64,000 nt of DNA from Lophius americanus (Eukaryota > Chordata > Actinopteri > Lophiiformes > Lophiidae): positions 8,800,001 to 8,864,000 of the forward strand of contig JBBDHG010000008.1 in the NCBI GenBank assembly GCA_037951165.1, read 5' to 3'. The notes beneath the pieces were generated by a model, which was given only the letters and a program-made list of their open reading frames with translations, was not told the DNA's origin and did no database searches. Below, in pieces: positions 12,946 to 24,380 of the stretch (position 1 is its first letter; the number at the start of each line of letters is the position of its first letter). Position numbers and translations under genes: made by a program.

Positions 12946-12946
12946 C
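12818..12946. repeat. Compound (AT)n-(AC)n-(AT)n microsatellite
   Basis: An AT block, a TACATATGCAC interruption, another AT block, an AC block with AT interruptions, and a final AT block of about 12 units. Open frames crossing it are artefacts of the repeat. Confidence 0.95.
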
Positions 12947-14168
12947 AACAAGCAGCCAAGAAACCTTCTGAAGTCAGGGTCGAAGCCTCTAAGGAGACCC
13001 TGTTGGCCTGGAATCTTTGTTTAAACCCAAACTTTCTGCCCTTGTTTCTTCCAATACTGTCTCCTCTGCCTCAACAACAGGTGAAGCTGGTTGACATATA
13101 CAGAAGGGCCTCGGGTGTCATGATGAAATTGGTTGAAAGACAACAAATTTTTGCCGTGTCCATGTGTCACACACAATATCTCAGGGCCCCTCAAAGGAGA
13201 AACACATTCAGTTTTCTTCCTTCTGCTGCTGTAATATAATTATGTCTGGTCTCCTGATGCTTACACTTGAAAGATATCTCAAAACAGGTTGAATTGAAAA
13301 CAGGCTGAAATAAATTTGCTCCATGAATAGGTCTTTCACTTGTTTTAGAAAATAAGAACTCTATATTGGACCTAGTGACACGTGAAAATGAGGGAATATA
13401 ATCCAGTAAGATTCTCGCAGTGTCCCACAGATAGGATTCTGACAAATTCATAAAGCTGATGCATCTCATTTTAGCTTCTTTCCAGCAGCTTAAATGGCTC
13501 TGATTGGCTCAGTGGGGACACCGGCTACAGGTTCAAAATGAGAAGGAATATTTGTCCGATATTGGCCCAGACAGGAGGAATGGCGTGCTTACTTCTGGCA
13601 GGGTTTTTACTCTGCTGCAGCTCAAGCAGCTATGGCAAAATATATCCAAATAATTAATGTGCTGTGGCATTAAAGTTTATGCAAACTCACAAAGTCTGTC
13701 TGTATCACAACAGTATTTTGACACTACTGATGACTGGTACATTAAGTACCGGAGGGGAAACGAGGGGGTTATTTGCTTTGTAGATAAAGGCGGAAATTGT
13801 AGCTGCAATTCTATTTTATAAAGGCAAAGTCTTTTTTATTTAGAGAAATTTTTGTTGATTCCAAAGAGCTGAAAGTAACTGCTGAAGAACAGAATCTTGG
13901 TTATAGCTCACACTATTGTGAAAATGACATATTGGCGTCATTTTAGTCGGAACTGTCCCATGACAAATTAAGTAATAATACCTACTTCCTCAACCTTGAA
14001 AACTTACACCTGGCCTCCTCAACAACAGAACCAGATCTATTTTTCTTCTTTATGTTCTTACCTTTAACAGATCTGTATTATCTCAGTTACACAATGGCAG
14101 AGACCACCTTTGGGCGCCAAACTACAACCCAAAATATATTGAGCCCCTTGCAAATTATAATATTGAAC
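12947..14168. other. No recognised feature
   Basis: Mixed sequence without recognised repeats or exons. Short open frames (92 codons on minus at 13191-13469) have no recognisable product. Confidence 0.5.
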
Positions 14169-14181
14169 TGGATCTAATTGT

Positions 14182-14500
14182 AAGGGTGGCAATGTGGCGC
14201 AGTGGTTGGCGCTGCCGCCTCCCAGCAAGAAGGTACTGGGTTGAAATCCACATCTACCAACCTTACTGTGCAGAGTTTGCATGTTTTCCGTGTGCCTGCG
14301 TGGGTTCTTTCCAGGGACTCCGGCTTCCTCCTACAGTCCAAAAACATGTGATAGAGGTGAATTGGTGACACTAAAATTGCCTGTAGGTGTGGGTGTGAGC
14401 GTGTGTGGTTGTATGTGTCTATGTATCTGCCCTGCGATGAACTGGAACTGAGGCTCCAGCCCCACTGTGACCCTGAACAGGATAAGCGGTAGATAATGAA
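14182..14500 (+). mobile_element. tRNA-derived SINE, near full length, with target-site duplication
   Basis: It starts GGTGGCAATGTGGCGCAGTG. A box-A-like TGGCGCAGTGG lies at 14195-14205 and a box-B-like GGTTGAAATCC at 14239-14249, about the spacing of an internal RNA polymerase III promoter. The body continues with GAGTTTGCATGTTTTCCGTG and GACTCCGGCTTCCTCCTACA, and ends CCTGAACAGGATAAGCGG. The 13-base word TGGATCTAATTGT is present just before (14169-14181) and just after (14501-14513) the element, a convincing target-site duplication from retrotransposition. A 3' fragment of the same family lies at 32839-32935. Confidence 0.8.
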
Positions 14501-14589
14501 TGGATCTAATTGTGAATCGTGGTGGAAGATCATGAGTTTACCTTGCCTGCGTATTTTCCTCTTGATAGTCTTTGTTGTTTTTCCTGTCT

Positions 14590-15380
14590 ATTGTCCCATC
14601 CATATTAAGGCTCTGACAGGAATTCTCCAGTTATTGTGTTCCTGGGAAAGTCCCTCCAGCTGACTTTGGCCATCCTCCTGAGGTCTACGTCCAGGTCCTG
14701 GAGCAGTTTTTTATCAGCTTTGCGCCACTTTTCTTCTTTCTCTGAGGGTTCAAGGTTAGTGCTTGCTTTGTGAGGAGGGTGTGGCCCATCCATCGTAACT
14801 ATCTTTGGAGGATCTCCACAGAGTTATCCCGAAGTTTTTACAGACTTTTTGTTCACTATCACAGTTTCTGAGTACTGATGGTGTCAGGGCAACAAATCCC
14901 TAGAAACGTCCTGGGATTAATGTTGATGAATTCTCTTTGATTTCGTTGTGACATTGGTGCTCTAGGTTTTGCTCCACATAGGCTTCACAAACGATCCAGG
15001 TTTTGATTGTCAGAAATTGCTTTGGTCCCGTGAGGAGCCGACTCTTGTGGATGTTCAGTCCAATGTGTACTAGGTTATTTTGATTGCCACACCTTGCCAC
15101 AGTGACGTGGACCCATCTGCAGTACACTTGGTCTTAGGAGTTTTCCATGAGATTGATAATCTTCTGCGGCATCCCAAAGTGTTTCTTCAGTTTCCAGTGG
15201 ATTTGTCTATCCATGCTGTCAAGGACCTTCTCATAGTCAATGAAGTTGACATATGGAGGAAGTTTTACTCCTGTGAATGTCACAGGATGATTCCAAATGT
15301 CGCTATTTGACAGTTGATTCCTTAACAAAACCAGCTTGTTGAGTAGATGAATAAAGCTTTGAAACAAAGGCCCTTGCAAA
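14590..15380 (-). mobile_element. Broken RTE-like LINE (reverse transcriptase remnants)
   Basis: On the minus strand, 15379-15134 encodes a reverse-transcriptase motif-A segment, FIDYEKVLDSMDRQIHWKLK, followed by GMPQKIINLMENS, as in RTE-type or related teleost LINEs. Further downstream, 15127-14900 contains GLNIHKS, which in this family lies shortly after the catalytic YADD box. The 14793-14605 segment resembles the basic C-terminal tail (KADKKLLQDLDVDLRRMAK). The YADD region itself is not visible, so the copy is internally deleted and split by stops and frame changes. It cannot be functional. The SINE ending at 14500 lies just beyond its 3' side. Confidence 0.65.
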
Positions 15381-18089
15381 TGTTGTTAAAAGGGAAAACT
15401 TTATAAAAATATTTGGTCCATTCCATCTTTGTTTTTCACAGAATTTCATCCCAATTCATTTACAGCTATTCAGGCTATTGTAATGACAAAGACCCCGAGT
15501 TCCAGCAGTTGCCTTTATTTAATTAAGCTTTATCCACAATTAACTTCAAAGCCCTACTGTACAGCAAGCATGCACCAACACCAAAATATATTTGATGTGT
15601 GTTTTAATAAAGAATCATGCACTAATCATGAAAAATCAAAGACATTTAGAACTCCCTCTGTAAATGTAAAAAAACCAATGATGAATGAAAATGATGATCA
15701 AGTGAGTTTTTTGAGATGCTATAAGTGCTGGCAGCGTCGAATAAGGCAGATTGAGAAATGCTTCAAGAGACAAGAGGGAATAAGGTAATAAGAAGTAGAG
15801 AAGAAATGGAAAAAGGCAAAGGGGAAGTGATAAGACCTGGAAGGAGGTTGAAAGAATAAAGGATAAGGGATGTGGGTTCAAAATGAAAGTATGAATACAA
15901 GGAAATATAAGAGGAGGAGGAGATAAAAGCAACTAAAAATCTAAATGGAGTTGTGTGGCATACATGCAGAGCTTGAACTGTGACTCAAGATGATAAATCA
16001 CCCAGGATTCATGGAGACGTCAACAAAGTGTCCCAGAGCCTCAGTGCTGCTGCTGATGCATTAACAGGAGATGGATGGAGATGTACAGAGTCCTGGTGTA
16101 CATAGTCTTATGCTCTTTGCTCTTCACCCCACCATCCATCATGGTTCCAAAATCATATACAGCTGAATGCACGTACACACATCCATCAGGGACGCACTCA
16201 GCAACACTAAAAGCAGGAAATCAGTTATCATCCATAACAAACAAAGCTGTGTCTCAGAAAAAAAAGAAAAATGAATATATAAATCAATATTTAAAGAAGT
16301 CCCCATTGGCTTTTATCCACTGATGAATATCATTTTGACAAGGACATTAAGTTTTCTTTTACAGGGCTTGCATACTGGATTACCAAAGTCAACTATGTAT
16401 AACTTTAGCGAACAACTATCGCTAACTTTTTGAAGTCTTATGGTACCTAAGACAGGACCAGCCGTGAGCCAAAGTTACAAACTCAACATACATGTAACTT
16501 TATTATTTCAGCACACATCAGATTTTTTGGTTTTTGGTTAAATGTGATAGTAGCAACTAGCGTGATAACAGTAACGAGATTAAACACTAATAAAACTTAT
16601 TTTGCTCACTTTATTTACATGTTTTAACTAATCCTGTCATGCATGGCGTTTGTCCAATACAATTATTATATTTACTTTTACCCGTGACAGGATAAACATC
16701 TGAAATGGAGCAAAGCCAGTAACAAGGGCAGGAAGATCATCGTTCAGAAGGTCAAAGAGGCAGCAAAAGAAGACTGTTGCATAAAAGCGTTGGAGCTTGA
16801 CTGCCAGGCTTGATGCAGAGGCACCAGGGAACTGATGGAATGGACCTTCAGAGAGTAGAAGCAAACAAACAACAAGCAGTACCACAAGAGGTTGGCCATT
16901 GTTTTAGGAGATAAGGCTCGTAACACAAAAAAAACTTCAAAGAACCTGCCCACCATTTCTAATTGAGCTTCTTAATGGGGAATGCAGCTCAACCTGAAGA
17001 AGAAAGACGCCTCTTCAGAAGAGGTCGCAGTAAAGGCATACCGGCTAGACATGTTTCTTCCATCGCTGTGCAAAAAAAACATTCTTGCAGAAAGTAGAGA
17101 TCATAACACAGAGCAAAATTGTGCAAGACATGATAATTTGGTTTACTTGAAGTAGGAATCGTCCTTTTATACATCTTTGAGAACTTGTTCAAGTTAATAT
17201 AATAATCATATACAATAACAAACGTTAAAAAAAAACAATTCTCAGTTAACAAAACAATATAAATAAATGTTAAATTCAAGGAAATGCAACATAAAAAGCA
17301 GGCAGTTTTTGGGTGTAACTGACAAAGCCTATATCGATGTAAGGCACGAGATCAAATTCCTGATTGTTGCCATGACTTCCGCCGACAACATCTAAGAGAT
17401 ATTTTGGGACCGAGGATTGGAGGAATAAATACAATTAAGATTTTGAACTTGGAGTTAATGTTTATTCAGGTTGCCATTGTTTTGTGTGGATTTTTTATGA
17501 AGATCTAACACAATTAAGAATCTTACAAAAGTAGAAGATACCAGAACAATTCTATTTCACAGCAATGTAAGAAGACCTGCGAAAGATTGTTTTGCTCTGC
17601 GGGGGTTTCATCCTGTTTTCAACTTAGCTTAATTCTGCTACTCCTGAGCCTCAGTTAGCGTCTCTCTGTAGAAGAATCCCTCTAGCTTATTCAGAACGCT
17701 TTTCTGTTGCACTCGGTAGCAAAGCGTCTCATTATGTTCACCAAATCCATCCAAAACGGACTCACTCTGAGCCTGATGTGATATAAACTGAATGTTTTAA
17801 CAGGTTCTATAATCTTCAGCCTCACATCCCAACTGCTCTGTCCATAGGCTTTGTGTACCTTTGAGTTTTGATCAAAGAACCAGACCTTTTCAAACACAGT
17901 TTCATGTCAACTCAAGCCTTGAAGTACGCTGTCAGTCAGCTGTCTGCAGGTTTGTGATGTTGGAAACCTGGATGTCTCACACTGAATCACCATCTTCTAT
18001 CCTGCAAAGTCCTGCAAGTTCTGCGTCCCAAGGCTGCAGGATTGTAATCAAATGAGCCTGGGTCTGGGTTTGAGGAGTCTTGTTGCGCT
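15381..18089. other. No recognised feature; includes a purine-rich tract
   Basis: The plus strand is strikingly purine-rich from about 15735 to 15935 (GAGAAGAAATGGAAAAAGGC and similar). Near 16692-16815 a 40-codon lysine-rich open frame follows a pyrimidine-rich tract and CAG, resembling an exon start, but the length is not significant. A small perfect inverted repeat CCTCTTC-A-GAAGAGG lies near 17010. No gene supported. Confidence 0.5.
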
Positions 18090-18430
18090 GTTATGAAATG
18101 TCAGTGTTCGATTGATTTCTCCTCCCTCTGATTAATTCATGATACGCTCTATGTTCTGCATAGAAAATCATAGAGTGGCATTCAGTAAGATTAAAACCGC
18201 AAACAGCGCTTTTCATAATTTGACAGGTGATGGGCATGGGGCAGACATCATTATGGGATTTTTTGCCCCCGCAGGGGAATTAAGCACGCTATCAGCCTTT
18301 TTCACATCCATGTGACCTTGTTCAAACACTGCTGCTCTGCCTGTCACTTCATTTAATAACTCTCCCACACTAAGAGAATAAATGGGAATGGAGCAATGCA
18401 CCCCGTCTGTTTTGTTTTAAGTCATAATGT
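18090..18430. promoter_or_regulatory. Candidate conserved non-coding element
   Basis: Contains CTGATTAATTCATGATACGC, an overlapping TGACAGGTG (TALE-type and E-box words) near 18222, and GGGGAATTAAGCACGCTATC. Texture is that of a developmental enhancer: no repeats, no frame, dense ATTA words. Unverified. Confidence 0.3.
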
Positions 18431-20407
18431 ATAACCGCTGGGCTGCAATAAATGATTTAAAACAATTTTCTTTTTTTTAGTCACAGAAGCAAAATGGTCC
18501 AGGCTTATATTTTAACTGCTATTTGATAAACTGTGGTGACGTTTGACTCTTCTGGTCCACAGAGGATAAATCTTGCTGGTGAGCTCTTGACTTTTGTTTA
18601 GCGGTATTACAAAGTTACTATGTGAAGATTTTTTAATTGAAACTATTGGGTGCATTAAAATAGTTCAGGTGAGCAGATGAACACAACGCTTTTGATTTTC
18701 AGCCCCACAGTGAAGATATCAGCTTCAAGGGGTGTAAATAATGTCTTTTCAAATTAATATGGGCAATTTTGGCCTCTGGAGACTGTTATTTCATGTTCCT
18801 ACTCATGTGGAGTCATACTAAGTATGTTTTGTGAAAGAATTCCTCATCTCCCTCCATGGAATAACTCTGCAACACTGTATTGCTGAGAAGTTCAACAAAT
18901 GTTTAACTGCATTACGGAATTTCTCCCAAGTCTGATTATTGTCTGATTTTGCATTTTTGGTTGAACTGCTCCTTTAAGGGCAAAAACTATTGTAGTATAA
19001 GTATTTCAGTAAAACAGATCGAAAGAAGGAATCAACTCATGGAACTTATTAGTGCAGACTGTTACGCAACAACCGTCAGCCAGGAGTTCATTCAGACGCT
19101 GGTGGAGCTCCATCCATCATTTGTTAACAGTTTCCTCCAGTGTGGAAGTAGAAACAATCAGAAACTGATTTACAACCATCGGATGAATAAACAAGTCAAA
19201 ATCTTTGGCTGTGAGCGATTTATAATTTCAGCAAAATCAGGTCTAAAATCAGCTCGACAAATCTCCTCTCTCATTCCCTCTGTCACAGCCAGCATGTTTT
19301 CCTGATACATGAAATATTGAAAGTACAATGTGGGGAAATGTGATTTGGCGATAATAAAAATCTGCAGTTTGTAAACAGGTACAATGCTGCATTCACATCC
19401 ACATCCTGTAATTCCTTATTTATCAGTTTGAATAAGAATGTGATAATATGGTGGGGCTGCAGCCGTCTTTTGGAGGTTTAATCATTCATGGCGGAGAAAT
19501 TGCTACTTTATGTGCAATAAATATTTATTCATGCCTCATGCATATCTGAATGTGGTGCAGCTCACAAAGTCTACCTCATTGTCCATATTTTTACTGCTTT
19601 GTTAGCCACTCCATTTTTTTCTCTTCCTCAGTGGTAAGTTATAACTTTCTCAGGAATTACCTCGTATTTCCCTCCCACAGCCCTTCACTTCATATTCAGA
19701 TGGAAAAAAGCTCAGCACACGAAGAGGCAGTTAATCCTTCAATCTTGGCCACGTGTGAATGGTTTTTGGTCAGTTTTGACCTTTCATCCAAGCAGAATGG
19801 TCTCTTGAGATCAGAATCTCTTTAACGGCGGAGAGTGTCTGAAATGACTGGAATATTCTCTTCCACAGAGGCGGCTCTGGCCGAAGAAAGGAGCAAGAAA
19901 AGATGGACGACTGTAAACACTTGAGTCCTCATTTAAAACCTTTTCAAGCAAGATTTTCAATCAAGTCTTCTCATAATGGTAAATCCAGGGTCACCACCTC
20001 CTTCCACATAATAAAAACACTCTTAAGTGAAATCTTCAGAGGAAAAGAGCAGACATGCTTTTCCACACCGTGAATATTAATTTTTTCAAGCAATACTGTC
20101 GAAATAACGTCCCATTCAATTTAAGGAACAATCAATCAGAGGGATTGATTGTACGCAGGGGATTGTGGACTTGTTGGGGTTGTACCCTGGTTGTCGGGGA
20201 AGGACAGCAAAGACCTAGTTTCTGTGCAATAATCTATATCCATGGTATTAGACATTAGACATATTAGCCAGCTAGAATACTCCAGTTTCTCAGAATAAAG
20301 TTACTCAGATCCCGAATTTTATGTTTACATATGCAAACCCAAAGACAGGATACTCAAAAGAGCCCATGATAACCAGGATGCAAGTTCACACTAGAGTAGT
20401 TCTAAAA
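18431..20407. other. No recognised feature
   Basis: Includes an open frame of 118 codons on plus (18949-19305) without domain, signal peptide or family resemblance. No transposon recognised. Confidence 0.5.
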
Positions 20408-20436
20408 TCCTAACCTAAACCTAACCTAAACCCTAA
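20408..20436. repeat. Telomere-like degenerate CCTAAA tract
   Basis: Reads CCTAACCTAAACCTAACCTA then AACCCTAAA. It is a short mixture of CCTAA and CCTAAA units resembling, but not equal to, the vertebrate CCCTAA repeat. Confidence 0.6.
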
Positions 20437-20679
20437 ATTTGGTTTCATCACATATTACAATAATCTTCATCGATCTTGTTTCTCTCAAGTCTCAAACATG
20501 AAGATAATGTTGCATCCTACCCTAGAGGGTTTCATTAATGTTCTACTGCCATGAATGAGTGAACAATGGATGCGCCGCCTCACGGGGTCTCTGGGGAGAC
20601 AACAAAATGACTGACGAAGTTGCCATTGCGATCGGTTACTTGCAACTAGAAAACAAAAGAATGGAGGAAAACAGCGGGG
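20437..20679. other. Unassigned flank of the Tc1 relic
   Basis: This stretch lies where the N-terminal half of the downstream Tc1 transposase would be expected, but I cannot match it to a helix-turn-helix region and see no left terminal repeat. Confidence 0.4.
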
Positions 20680-21512
20680 ATGAGAAAATTCTTTTCACAG
20701 ATGAGAGCAGATTCAAACTGAGGTCATGTGGCAGGCGTGACAGAGTTTGGAGACACTGTGGAGAACGTGATGCTGCCGCATCATCATCCAGCTGGACCGG
20801 TTCGGTGGGGGGTCAGTGATGGTCTGGGGAGACGGATCCTTGGATGGTCTCTCATATCTCCACTGACTAGCCACCAGTACCCTGACTGCTGTTACGTACC
20901 AGGATAAAACTCAGACCCACTATCAAAATTACACTTGTCCAGTGGACCCCGGGTTCCCCCTGGTCCAGGACAATGCCCTGCCTCATATGGAGTTTGTAGA
21001 TGGCTCCTGGAGGATGAAGGTTTTGATGCCATTGACTGGAACTCATGTTTTCCCCGATACCGGATCCACCTGAGAACCTCTGAGACGTAATGTTTCCCTG
21101 AATCAGACACCACCACCATTGACCACAGACTGTCCATGAGCCCAGGTCTGGGAGGACATCCCCCAGGACACCATCCTCCATCTCATCAGGACCATGCCCA
21201 GACGTTTTCAGAAGGTCCCTTTGGCATGTAGGGCTAAAAAACACTCATGAGTCAAATTATTTGAGTTGTTGTGATGAAATTCAGTGGAGTTGGATTGGTC
21301 TGTTATTTCAGCTGTTCAATTAGATTTGTGGTGCAATTTAGAATCCAGCCCTTAATGGTTTAATGATTTTGATTTCAATCGATCGTTATTGCAAAATTTT
21401 GGTCTAAACAAATTACGCAATGTATATCAATAAAACATTTCAACTTGATGTTTCTTTCATCGAGATCAGGACTTGGATTGAGGTGTTCCCTTAATTTTTT
21501 GGGGCAGTGTAT
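20680..21512 (+). mobile_element. Tc1-like DD34E transposon, 5'-truncated and decayed
   Basis: The catalytic core of a Tc1-like transposase can be followed across frame changes. The first aspartate lies in LFTDESRFKL (Asp codon 20700-20702), followed by RVWRHCGER. The second lies in VQDNALPH (Asp codon 20969-20971). The glutamate lies in SPIPDPPENL (Glu codon 21072-21074). The distance between the last two is 103 nt, close to the 105 expected for DD34E but off by two, so a frameshift lies between. A TGG-type tryptophan after ENL reads TGA. Downstream are WEDIPQ and LIRTMPRRFQK, typical of the C-terminus. The right terminus (GTGTTCCCTTAATTTTTTGG, then GGCAGTGTA) is at 21483-21512. No left terminus is seen. 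Confidence 0.8.
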
Positions 21513-21526
21513 ATGTATTTATATAT

Positions 21527-21609
<83 letters not shown>

Positions 21610-21610
21610 C
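21510..21610. repeat. Long (AT)n microsatellite at the Tc1 terminus
   Basis: About 100 bases of almost pure AT dinucleotides with two TACATA/TGTATA interruptions. It starts directly at the TA where the Tc1 right end stops. Tc1 elements insert at TA, so the microsatellite probably marks or grew from the target site. Confidence 0.95.
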
Positions 21611-23880
21611 AAGGCTATAATGTTTTTTGTGTTGCACGAAATGTTAGGTACCTCTGCACTAATAATGACATCAAGAGAAGTTGTAAGTATAAGCAAATGG
21701 ATAGAGGTTTTTTATACATAGAAGATGTATTAAACTCATAGACTTTGTCTCTCCTCTCTGATCCCCCTACAACATGTAATTTTCAATCATGATGGCATCC
21801 TCAGTGCTATTTTGTCAGCAGATACCGACCAAGAATCGGAATTGTTCAGTCAATGAAAGCAGTTGGGCTTGATACGATTGGCCCAGCCTGTCATTGATAT
21901 ATTTCATCTATAATTCCATTATAAGCAGGGAGATTGGTTTGGCAGCTGAGACCTTCTGTATATGCCCCTATCCTTGTTTATTCCTGGAGTCCCGGCTGCT
22001 GCAGGTAAAAATCCTTCATGCTCAAATCTGACATTAAATTTCAAGAATTTATTGCATCTGCTTGCATGCTTTTTAAAAGATACTTTATTATGTGAATGTG
22101 AGCCAATAAAGCGTAAGAATATACTCACTGTGTGCTTGATTTCATATTCCTTGTAACAGGATAATTTCTGCATGATCTGTATGATTATTCTTCTGTTCTT
22201 CATCTAATTCATTATAAAACCATATCTTATTACCTCTATACTATTTATGCACAGTGCATTAAATGTGTTCCATGTGTGTAAAATGTCCATATATTATTCA
22301 TCCGAACACACTATATGTGCTCATGTTTCAAATATTTGTAACACTGTATTGGATGACCTTATGGTAATTCCTGCTATATTATTACGTAATCAATATGATA
22401 TAGTCGTTTTTTCTGTTGCTGTAATGTGACTCGACTTGCCACAGGTCCTACCTGATCATATGTTTAACCTGAGCAGCTAAAAGCCCCTCATATCCCCAGT
22501 ATTTCAGTGTGACAGAGGTGACAAAGTCTCTAAGCGGGGCATCAAACCATCAGTATACCGCTGCTGCAGGTGTCGTGTGGAGACAAACTGCAACCGGGGC
22601 TCCGTGTTGTCCATTACAGTCAACTCTCCTCCCGGGCAACCTGGCCTCCCATAAACCTGCTGTCAGGTTTATTTGCTCCTTGAGGCGACAGAGGCGGCGG
22701 CGGCAGAGGGGAAGTTTGTCCAGTATGGGAACAGCGAGCCAATGAGCCACAAAGAAGAGAATGATGGATCCCCGGCCATGGCTCAAACAGGGGCAGCTGT
22801 CACGAGGCTTGCGTGGTCATTAGAGCGAGTTCCAAACACCAGTAGCAGAAGCATGACAAAATCACAACAAACTCCCAGCACACAACAGCTCTCTCCAAGT
22901 GTGTAACTGAGCCAACGCAGAGTGTTGGACAGTTTCTGCACAACTATGATTAAGCTGTCACTGTAGGGAGGCCAGTTTGTCAGCAGTTGAGATATCCGCA
23001 GCAATTTCTTTAGACAAGTCTGCCTTAATTGAGTATTCAGTCCCAGAGCGCTCCTGGTGCGTTTCACCCCAGCTTGTTCCCTTGAGGCTAAACAAACTGC
23101 GGTGCTAGCCAGCTACAGCTTCCCACAACATTAGAAACTGGCTGGTAACCAGCAGCAACACCGTCAGTCTTGTTCGAGCACACCAACCATCTAAGGCCTC
23201 CTATTGTTATGGGAGTTCAGCACAAGGGCGTAAACAAGACAGGTATAGATACTTTTTTTTAATTTGCAGCAGTTCGGCTTCACTGCTTTCAAAAACTTTC
23301 TGCAGCCTTTTCGCATACTTCCGGTCCCTGGAGGCCTCCCTGCCCGCTGTTCACTTGGCTAAAGCAGAGGCGGCAGCTGATTGGCCAACCAGAACTCACA
23401 GCGTTCCAGCGTTCACCTGTACTCCACTCTAGCTGCCCATTTATCCACAAGTCTGTGGGGTCCTTCATTACCCAGAGGCCCAAGGGCTCCTTGCGTGCCA
23501 ATGTCCTAATGAGCAAGCAGAAAGACCTGTTCCAGCAGCAGTAGCTTTGAAACTTCAGACTGAAGAACTTTAACAGTGCAGCAGAAATATTAATTATCAT
23601 TTTCTCACCAGTGCTATACGATCTACCACATGTAAACTGAGAAATCTATTTTCTCCTGAGACCAAATCTGTTTTTAAATGAAATCTTGAACATTTAAGGT
23701 AGATGAACTTAATGAACAGTCATATTTTCTCATTTGGAATAACTCACGTTCAGTTTCACTATTAACCATGTCTAAATTCACAAGACGGAATCTACACAGG
23801 TGGATTCAGGCTGTTTAAGCGGCACGGGAAAAATAATTGAAATGGCTGAAACTCATGGTTAAAAAAAAAACTGCCTTACT
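21611..23880. other. No recognised feature
   Basis: More GC-balanced from about 22500 to 22910, where overlapping 77-78-codon frames on both strands show no product; one contains GAGGCGACAGAGGCGGCGGC. Could include conserved non-coding sequence. No transposon recognised. Confidence 0.45.
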
Positions 23881-24380
23881 TCCACCGAGGAGGTTATGTT
23901 TTCTCTGCTCTTTGTCCATTTTTGTCTGTTAGACAAACTGTGAAACTTGCTTGGATGGTTGAATGCCTCCAGATAAAAGAACAGAGTCAGGAATCTGGTT
24001 TCACTTTCTTTAGCTCTGCAGGGAGGGCTTTTTACCTCCCAAAAAGCTGTTATTGCTTTCATTGGTCTGTCTGTTTTTTTGTCTGTTATCAGTATCATGT
24101 GAACGATTCTTAACAGAGTGTGATGAAAGTCTGTAGGGTGGCTGGGCATACGACAGGGAAGAATTCTATAAATTCTGCTATAAATCTGGATGAGGGTGCA
24201 GATCTGGGAATAATTTACTCCATTCTTTCATATTGCTTAACACATAAATTTCCTTGATGGCTTTGATGTCTTTGTAATGTGGTTTCATTCACTAAGGTGA
24301 TTTTGCTGTTTGCTGTTTGTTTGGTTTGTTTGTTTGTTTGTTTGTTTGTCTGTCGGCAGGATTACACAAGAAATAATCTA
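23881..24380 (+). repeat. Two pieces of a common teleost interspersed repeat
   Basis: CCACCGAGGAGGTTATGTTT at 23881 and GGCAGGATTACACAAGAAAT at about 24355 match two landmarks of an abundant fish repeat. Its members typically read GGAGGTTATGTTTTC, then a GTTTGTTTGT tract, then GCAGGATTACGCAAAAA, then a 3' part with GGATCC/GATCT and CACTTTCTTTA. The stretch TATAAATCTGGATGAGGGTG at about 24170 fits the 3' part. Related fragments are at 27730, 43505 and 48410. No protein is encoded and its class is unknown to me. Confidence 0.5.
24316..24349. repeat. (GTTT)n microsatellite
   Basis: About eight GTTT units inside the interspersed repeat described at 23881-24380; a GTTTGTTTGT tract is a usual internal part of that family. 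Confidence 0.9.

Noticed and set aside
12738..13239. Open frames of up to 151 codons through the AT/CA microsatellite
   Set aside because: The Tyr-Ile and His-Thr runs are artefacts of dinucleotide repeats.
15429..15788. 119-codon plus-strand frame with several cysteines
   Set aside because: Cysteine spacing does not fit a zinc-finger pattern and the second half is purine-tract translation.
16692..16815. Exon-like string: pyrimidine tract, CAG, then a 40-codon lysine-rich frame on plus; signal-peptide-like frames on minus (16637-16956)
   Set aside because: The length is not significant for random DNA, no donor site of quality follows, and the residue bias is explained by a purine-rich strand.
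18949..19305. 118-codon plus-strand frame
   Set aside because: No family resemblance or domain; no splice or promoter context.
20408..20436. Reading the CCTAAA tract as a true telomere remnant
   Set aside because: Units alternate CCTAA and CCTAAA, and only one is the vertebrate CCCTAA, so it is recorded only as telomere-like.
20867..21244. 125-codon minus-strand frame
   Set aside because: It is the antisense shadow of the Tc1 transposase code on the plus strand.
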